Shown: positions 13,706-18,447 of the stretch, one piece after another
Layout: every line of letters starts with the position of its first letter
Numbering within the stretch: position 1 is the stretch's first letter
Source: Clostridiaceae bacterium
GTDB taxonomy: Bacteria > Bacillota > Clostridia > Saccharofermentanales > UBA5734
DNA length: 18,447 nt
NCBI GenBank assembly: GCA_012727965.1
Contig: JAAYFZ010000243.1
Span: forward strand, 1-18,447
Direction of reading: 5' to 3'
Translations under genes and position numbers: made by a program
Notes under the pieces: generated by a model
The model's input: the letters and a program-made list of their open reading frames with translations, nothing else
Database searches by the model: none
Told to the model about the DNA's origin: nothing

Positions 13706-14926
13706 TTAGTCCATACCTACATAAGCACCGTCTTCGATGACCATGCCTTTTGGCTGTTTAGAAACTTCACCAGACTCAGACCATGTCATAGCTGCACCTG
13801 TCAGTCCATCAACGCTGAAATCAGCAGATGTGAAGACTTCGATCAGCTTGTCATTTATTTCTTCGGCTGTCATCTCAGCTGTAACACCAGCCTTCTTGGA
13901 AGCTTCATAAAGTGCGTACATAACGTCATAGCCGTCAGCAGCAAACTGATTGGGAATCTCATTAAACTGTTCCTGGTATTTACTAACGAATGCTTTTGTT
14001 CTCTCATCCTTTGCATCAGCAACGAATGGTGTCAGCAGCATTACGCCTTCTGCCAGTGTTGTATCGAAATTTTCCAGAGTCAGGATGCCGTCCATGCCGT
14101 CAACACCGAAGATTTTCGGGCTGTACTCCATGGCCTTTGACTGTGACAGGATCAATGATGCCGGCTGATAGTAGATAGGCAGGAAGAGCAAATCTGCGCC
14201 TGCGTTCTTGGCTTCTGTCAGCTGAACATTGAAATCATTTGTATCATCAGTAAAAGTTGTTGTGCTAACGATCTCAAGGCCTTTTGCAGTTGCCTCAGAG
14301 GCGAACTTCTCATAGATACCTGTTGAATAAGCATCAGCATTGTTGTAGATGATTGCGATTTTCTCGCCAAGATTTTTGTCAGCAATGTATTGAGCAGCAG
14401 CTATACCCTGATTGTCATCTGAGAAACAGAGCTGGAATACATTGTCTTTACCTTCAACAACGGTAGGTGAAGATGCTGACGGTGTAAGTGCAAAAATGCG
14501 ATCAGCAAATGATTCTGGTGTAACACTGTTGGCAGGTGTGGTAGTTACAGTTCCATTAAGGATCTGCATTCCCCAGTCCTTTAGTGTGTTATAGGCATTT
14601 ACTGCCTTCTCTCCATCGTGCTCATCATCTTGGAAGTTGAGCTCGAACTGAAGATCTCCCAGTGCGTTGATCTCTTCAAGAGCTATTTTTGATCCATTAT
14701 AAACAGCAGTGCCATAAACTGCGGCAGCACCGGTAAGTGGTCCAATACCGCCGATTTTAATAGCTTTGCCTTCAGCATCACCATTGTCTGCAGGTGCTGT
14801 TGTTTCTGCGCCTGAATCTGTCGGAGCAGCTGTCGTTGTAGTTACTGTACCGCCACCACAGGCAGCCAGTGTGAAGATGCTAACGATCAGTGCCAGTGCA
14901 ACTAATTGAAAACGATATTTCTTCAT
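13706..14926 (-). CDS. livJ: Branched-chain amino acid ABC transporter substrate-binding lipoprotein (LivJ type)
   Basis: A 406-residue extracytoplasmic binding protein. Residues 1-22 are a lipoprotein signal with lipobox LAAC and modified Cys23. A low-complexity Thr/Ala/Asp-rich linker (about 24-55) tethers the mature domain. The periplasmic-binding fold begins IKIGGIGPLTGAAAVYG and includes ALEEINALG, DDEHDGEKAVNAYN, TPSASSPTV, AIIYNNADAYSTGIYEKF and FAADGYDVMYALYEA, all typical of the Leu/Ile/Val-binding family. Substrate is inferred from the operon; related proteins bind other amino acids or small amides. The ATG at 14926 follows GGGAG by 8 nt; an in-frame ATG five codons earlier overlaps that site. 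A good promoter lies about 70 nt upstream. Confidence 0.92.
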   Translation of the reverse strand: MKKYRFQLVALALIVSIFTLAACGGGTVTTTTAAPTDSGAETTAPADNGDAEGKAIKIGGIGPLTGAAAVYGTAVYNGSKIALEEINALGDLQFELNFQDDEHDGEKAVNAYNTLKDWGMQILNGTVTTTPANSVTPESFADRIFALTPSASSPTVVEGKDNVFQLCFSDDNQGIAAAQYIADKNLGEKIAIIYNNADAYSTGIYEKFASEATAKGLEIVSTTTFTDDTNDFNVQLTEAKNAGADLLFLPIYYQPASLILSQSKAMEYSPKIFGVDGMDGILTLENFDTTLAEGVMLLTPFVADAKDERTKAFVSKYQEQFNEIPNQFAADGYDVMYALYEASKKAGVTAEMTAEEINDKLIEVFTSADFSVDGLTGAAMTWSESGEVSKQPKGMVIEDGAYVGMD

Positions 14927-14993
14927 TCTCTTCTCTCCCATCTTTTGTGAATTGTCAATCTACATTGAAATCCTACATAATTGATATGAATCG

Positions 14994-15022
14994 ATTCTAT
15001 ATAGTAATCTGAAAGATGTCAA
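14994..15022 (-). promoter_or_regulatory. Main promoter of the liv operon
   Basis: On the minus strand a perfect TTGACA (15017-15022), a 17-nt spacer and TAGAAT (14994-14999). The leader to livJ is about 60 nt and shows no riboswitch. Upstream (15023-15228) I see only AT-rich sequence and one near-palindrome, GTTCCCATGGAAAC near 15128-15141, a possible but unproven operator. Confidence 0.75.
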
Positions 15023-15228
15023 CCTGAATGTTGCATAAATATAACTTCTGATTCTACTGTTACAACTGCCTCTTTGTAGAATCGCACAAGCCTGATTACA
15101 CTGAAGAGTCCAGTTTTCATAACACTCGTTCCCATGGAAACTCTTGTTACCTAATATTTCAAATTATGAAACAGCAAGCTTGTACCAATTGCATTTATTT
15201 TTATGAACGTTTTCTGATATTTATAAGT

Positions 15229-15906
15229 TTAGTGCTGTTTTTGTCCACATGGACAGACGCTCATGCAAATGCCACAGACTGAACCGCGTCCGATTTTCAT
15301 AAAATGATCCCGCATATAGTCATTACAGACCCAAGGATCAACTAAATGTTCCCGTTCACATCCTGAAAACCAATTGTTACCCTTAATTGCTCCAGCCGGA
15401 CAGGCGGTTTGGCACAGTTCGCACTCACCGCAACTAGATTCCTCAAACTTATGCTCGACTATACTGAATGCATAGTCTGTAAAAATAGTCCCTAGTCTAA
15501 CTCTTGGGCCATGCTTGTGATGCAGGAACAATGCGCTTTTGCCGATCGTACCAAGACCTCCAAGCACAGCTGCTTTTTTATGTGAGTAAAGCCCTTCATG
15601 TGTTCTCTCCCCCTTTTTCGGCTGGGACTGAGAAGCTGCTATAGGCATGTACAGATATCCGTTTCGCTGCAGCAATAATCCGACTTGCAGTTCCAGTTGA
15701 TCGATCAAGGTATTGACTGACCGATAATGATGAAAGTATGAAAATGTCGGACTGTCCTCAATTTGATCAACAATGGTATCTGATAACGGAACTGCAAAAG
15801 AAAGAGCATAATCGAGACCGGCAGGCCCATCGCCTGGCCTGGACATCCCTATATCACATGCGCCTCCTTCGATCAGCAGTCTGGTGATTTCAGAATCAAG
15901 AGACAT
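15229..15906 (-). CDS. Short QueG-like protein with two [4Fe-4S] clusters
   Basis: A 225-residue cytoplasmic iron-sulfur protein related to the double-cluster part of epoxyqueuosine reductase (QueG), but shorter than QueG (usually well over 300 residues). The central VLGGLGTIGKSALFLHHKHG and RLGTIFTD match the QueG region GWIGKNTLL...LGELLTD. The first cluster motif is C159-x2-C162-x2-C165-x3-C169-P; the second includes C211-x2-C214-x3-C218-P, with C183 or C194 as a likely further ligand. It ends CPCGQKQH, lacking the HEAT-repeat tail of long QueG. Its ATG follows the alanine dehydrogenase stop with no gap (TAAATG), and AAGGGAG lies within that gene, so the two are co-expressed. The partner or substrate is unknown; I do not call it queG. 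Confidence 0.78.
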   Translation of the reverse strand: MSLDSEITRLLIEGGACDIGMSRPGDGPAGLDYALSFAVPLSDTIVDQIEDSPTFSYFHHYRSVNTLIDQLELQVGLLLQRNGYLYMPIAASQSQPKKGERTHEGLYSHKKAAVLGGLGTIGKSALFLHHKHGPRVRLGTIFTDYAFSIVEHKFEESSCGECELCQTACPAGAIKGNNWFSGCEREHLVDPWVCNDYMRDHFMKIGRGSVCGICMSVCPCGQKQH

Positions 15907-17031
15907 TTAGACTCCCTTCAGCACTGCATCCGCAGATGTGAATTCAAGTTCCTGTACTTCAGCCACAGGCTTGAGAGTTAATTTCCCTTTGTATACATTA
16001 AGGCCCTTTTTAAGCGCCTCATTATTAAGCATTGCCTGTTCTGCTCCGAGATCTGCCAGCTGTAATACATAGGGTAATGTCGCATTCGTAAGTGCCATTG
16101 TCGAAGTACGTGGTACTGCACCTGGCATATTTGCGACGGAATAGTGAACTACTCCATGCTTAACAAAACATGGGTTGTCAAGAGTTGTTACACGATCAAT
16201 ACTCTCGATCGAACCACCTTGATCAATTGCAACATCTACAAGAACCGCACCAGGATTCATTGTTTTTACCATCTCTTCTGTCACCAGACGTGGAGCTTTG
16301 GCTCCGGGAATCAAAACAGCTCCTACAACCAGATCAGCTTCTTTTACAACTCTGGAAATATTGTAATTATTCGACATCAGTGTTACTACTCTGCCCTGAA
16401 ACAAATCATCCAGATAAGCAAGTCTTGGAGCACTAATATCAAGAACAGTTACCTGAGCGCCGAAACCAGCAGCCATTTTGACAGCATTGATGCCAACATT
16501 ACCACCGCCGATAATGACAACCTTTGCCGGTTCTACACCTGACACACCGCCAAGCAGAACCCCCCGGCCACCATTATTCTTCTCAAGCAAATATGCACCA
16601 ACCTGGATCGCCATACGACCTGCAACCTCGCTCATTGGAGACAGAAGCGGCAGTGACCTGTTTGGAAGCTCGACAGTTTCATAAGCGATACCAATAACAC
16701 CAGCTTCAAGAAGAGCCTTGGTAAGACGCATATCCGGAGCAAGATGTAAATATGTAAACAGTATTTGATCTTTTTTCAGCAGAGAAAACTCCTGCGGCAA
16801 CGGTTCCTTAACCTTAACGATCATATCGGAGGCAGCATAGACCTCCGCAGCAGTATCCAATATTTTCGCACCAGCTTCGATATACTCAATATCTTCAAAG
16901 CTGCTGCCCAAACCGGCTGATTTTTCGACATAACATATGTGACCTGCTTTTACCAAGGCATCTACTCCTGCAGGCGGCATGCCGACGCGGTTTTCCTGAA
17001 CTTTAATTTCTTTTGGAATTCCTATGATCAT
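15907..17031 (-). CDS. ald: Alanine dehydrogenase
   Basis: A 374-residue NAD-dependent enzyme that interconverts L-alanine with pyruvate and ammonia in the cytoplasm; full family length. It opens MIIGIPKEIKVQENRVG with Arg15 for substrate; Lys75 (KVKEPLP) and His96 (YLHLAPD) are at the expected active-site positions. The Rossmann motif VVIIGGGNVGINAVKMAAGFG follows, with VTVLDIS giving the Asp that binds the NAD ribose. VDVAIDQGGSIE and HYSVANMPGAVPRTST are the conserved closing motifs. The start is the ATG 9 nt after GGAGG; ten in-frame codons upstream cover the ribosome binding site and are excluded. It is first in a two-gene unit with the QueG-like protein. In an amino acid fermenter it would connect alanine to pyruvate. 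Confidence 0.95.
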   Translation of the reverse strand: MIIGIPKEIKVQENRVGMPPAGVDALVKAGHICYVEKSAGLGSSFEDIEYIEAGAKILDTAAEVYAASDMIVKVKEPLPQEFSLLKKDQILFTYLHLAPDMRLTKALLEAGVIGIAYETVELPNRSLPLLSPMSEVAGRMAIQVGAYLLEKNNGGRGVLLGGVSGVEPAKVVIIGGGNVGINAVKMAAGFGAQVTVLDISAPRLAYLDDLFQGRVVTLMSNNYNISRVVKEADLVVGAVLIPGAKAPRLVTEEMVKTMNPGAVLVDVAIDQGGSIESIDRVTTLDNPCFVKHGVVHYSVANMPGAVPRTSTMALTNATLPYVLQLADLGAEQAMLNNEALKKGLNVYKGKLTLKPVAEVQELEFTSADAVLKGV

Positions 17032-17100
17032 TTTACGAGTCCTCCATTGAACTGTTGTCAATCATTCTAATGTTTCTTCCCAATCAAACTACTTTATAAA

Positions 17101-17129
17101 ATTATAGAGATAAGTCATTTAATATACCA
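17101..17129 (-). promoter_or_regulatory. Possible promoter of ald
   Basis: On the minus strand TGGTAT (17124-17129), a 17-nt spacer and a perfect TATAAT (17101-17106). The -35 is a poor match. The site is about 70 nt before the ald start, in the region shared with the oppositely directed TauE-type gene. Confidence 0.4.
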
Positions 17130-17214
17130 GTCCATAGTTAAAACTTGTAGGATTATTTGTTGAACAAGGATAGAATAGATGTTATTGCACAAATGTAGTT
17201 GGAGCTATTTATTT

Positions 17215-17970
17215 ATGGAAATACTTGAATTTTTCTCAGTCAGCATAGTACAGCTGATTGTCATAGTTATTGTTGGACTGCTGGTAGGAGTTGGTAAAGC
17301 TGGTCTTAGTGGCACTATAATGATGGCTATACCGCTGCTTGCTACTGTACTAGGAGCTAGACAATCGACTGGCATGATGCTGCTTTTTTTCATTATAGGT
17401 GATGTTTTCGCAGTAAAAGAATACCGCCATGGTGCGAACTGGCATGAAATTCGTGTAATGTTGCCGGCAGCAGCAGTCGGCATAATTTTTGGAGCATTAA
17501 CAGGAAGCTTCATTAATGATAAACAATTCAAATATTCAATTGCTATTCTAGTCTTGATTTGCTTACTTCTGATGATCTATCAGCAATATCGTGGCAGCAG
17601 CTTCAAATTGCCGAAAAACCCGCTGCTGATCACCTTCACAGGAGCAGCAAGCGGATTTTCTTCTATGGTTGGAAATGCGGCAGGACCAATTTTCGCAGTC
17701 TATATGCTGGCTAGAAACCTAGGCAAAAGCAATTTTCTTGGAACATCGGCGGTATTCTTCATGATAGTCAATCTGCTTAAGCTTCCAGTTCAATTGTTTA
17801 TCTGGCGCAGCGTCGACTGGAGAGACATGCTGCTCGCGTTTTTGCTCACACCAACTGTCTTTCTAGGTATTAAAACTGGTGTATGGATCATGAAAAAGAT
17901 CAACGAGAAAACCTTCCGCATAATTATCCTGATCATGACTGCTCTTGCAGCTATAAGATTATTTATTTGA
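17215..17970 (+). CDS. TauE/SafE-family sulfite exporter-type permease
   Basis: A 251-residue polytopic membrane protein of the TauE/SafE family, whose members export sulfite, sulfoacetate or other small organic anions. About seven to eight hydrophobic segments are visible. Two family landmarks are GLLVGVGKAGLSGTIMMAIPLLA near the N-terminus and FTGAASGFSSMVGNAAGPIFAVYM in the second half, the paired conserved loops of this family. I take the ATG at 17215 (GGAG 10 nt upstream), where homology begins; the in-frame ATG at 17179 also has AAGGA at 8 nt and would add 12 residues, so the start is uncertain. The end overlaps the convergent DUF438/PAS gene by 12 bp. The substrate is unknown. Confidence 0.82.
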   Translation: MEILEFFSVSIVQLIVIVIVGLLVGVGKAGLSGTIMMAIPLLATVLGARQSTGMMLLFFIIGDVFAVKEYRHGANWHEIRVMLPAAAVGIIFGALTGSFINDKQFKYSIAILVLICLLLMIYQQYRGSSFKLPKNPLLITFTGAASGFSSMVGNAAGPIFAVYMLARNLGKSNFLGTSAVFFMIVNLLKLPVQLFIWRSVDWRDMLLAFLLTPTVFLGIKTGVWIMKKINEKTFRIIILIMTALAAIRLFI

Positions 17971-18447
17971 TTCGGTCCTCTGCTCGATCAGCTCCAGAAT
18001 ATCTGACATTTCTTCTGTCACTTCCACTGTACCTATATATTCGCCAAGTTTATTTCTAACAGCATAATATCTTACAAGATTTAGCTTGCTGCCGATTTTT
18101 ACAGGAACGATTTCAAGATCCTTTTCACCCGAGCGGAAAGCTTCGATCAGCTTCTTGATTTTAGGTATCAGCTGAGGTGGATGACAGAGAAATACGTCTC
18201 TGCCAATTATGGTTCTTGTCCTCGTAAAAACCTGATGTTTACCTTCAGAATAATACCTGACAATATTGTCACTGTCGATAAAAGTCAGATCTGTTGGAAT
18301 TGTATTTAGCATAGCCGTCAGCTGATCCAGTGTTAAATCACCGCTGGGTATTATTACTCTTCCGTCATTGTTATTGTCTGAATCGACAGCTGCGATACTC
18401 TGCCCGCTCTGCTGTTGCAGCCAGGACATGGCATCCGAGTTGGAAGC
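17959..18447 (-). CDS. C-terminal PAS domain of a DUF438-type protein (5' end outside the window)
   Basis: The frame is open to the right edge, so the N-terminal part is missing; 162 codons are visible. The recognisable part begins SGDLTLDQLTAMLNTIPTDL and contains FIDSDNIVRYYSEG, IIGRDVFLCHPP, IEAFRSGEKDLEIVPV and LVRYYAVRNKLGEYIGTVEV, a PAS domain of the type found at the C-terminus of DUF438 proteins (which often carry a hemerythrin-like HHE domain before it). Such PAS domains sense redox state, ligands or haem; no ligand is assigned. A polar linker (QQQSGQSIAAVDSDNNND) precedes the domain. An internal Met at 18427-18429 has no convincing ribosome binding site, so I treat the gene as incomplete. 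It overlaps the TauE-type gene tail to tail by 12 bp. Confidence 0.75.
   Translation of the reverse strand, partial: ASNSDAMSWLQQQSGQSIAAVDSDNNNDGRVIIPSGDLTLDQLTAMLNTIPTDLTFIDSDNIVRYYSEGKHQVFTRTRTIIGRDVFLCHPPQLIPKIKKLIEAFRSGEKDLEIVPVKIGSKLNLVRYYAVRNKLGEYIGTVEVTEEMSDILELIEQRTESNK

Noticed and set aside
15128..15141. Near-palindrome GTTCCCATGGAAAC upstream of the liv promoter
   Set aside because: It has mismatched inner positions, matches no recognised operator and lies more than 100 nt upstream of the promoter; mentioned only as a possibility.
16144..16542. A 132-codon open frame antisense to ald
   Set aside because: It lies wholly within a clear alanine dehydrogenase gene, has no ribosome binding site and an Asn/Ser-rich product typical of a shadow frame.

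Overview
The window looks like chromosomal DNA from a low-to-moderate GC member of the Bacillota, most likely an anaerobic amino-acid-using Clostridia relative. Evidence: AGGAGG-type ribosome binding sites, TTGACA/TATAAT promoters, a T-box tryptophan riboswitch, lipoprotein-type binding proteins with short lipoboxes, and family types common in clostridia (ECF S component, CarD regulator, DUF438/PAS protein, BFD-type ferredoxin). No tRNA, rRNA, CRISPR array, IS element or phage gene is visible. All calls are from reading the sequence; no database search was run.

Layout. (1) 1-3230: the 5' end of an Opp/Dpp-type permease gene (minus), an empty AT-rich stretch, an ECF transporter S component (minus), a Y-family DNA polymerase (plus) and, convergent with it by 3 bp, a CarD-type regulator (minus). 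(2) 3437-6572: a complete tryptophan-uptake unit: promoter, T-box leader with a UGG specifier, leader terminator, then trpX, trpY, trpZ and a strong terminator. (3) 6615-9890: a pseudopilin-like remnant and a cytidylate-kinase-like gene (minus), then a PLP threonine aldolase overlapping a 60-residue [2Fe-2S] protein (plus), then a DUF368/PopT-type membrane protein with its own predicted promoter and structured 5' UTR. (4) 9931-15022: a full branched-chain amino acid ABC system on the minus strand, livJ-livH-livM-livG-livF, with hairpins and a second promoter candidate between livJ and livHMGF. (5) 15229-18447: alanine dehydrogenase followed directly by a short QueG-like double [4Fe-4S] protein (minus), a TauE/SafE permease (plus), and the C-terminal PAS part of a DUF438-type protein running off the window (minus).

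Taken together, most of the window concerns taking up and degrading amino acids: tryptophan import, branched-chain amino acid import, threonine/glycine cleavage, alanine oxidation and possibly peptide import. This suggests a peptide- or amino-acid-scavenging organism (inference). No obviously new multi-gene defence or mobile system was found. The items most worth a second look are the overlapping aldolase/[2Fe-2S] pair, the alanine dehydrogenase/QueG-like pair, the T-box discriminator mismatch, the apparently leaderless polymerase mRNA, the popT 5' UTR hairpin, the structured livJ-livH spacer and the orphan pilin-like fragment.
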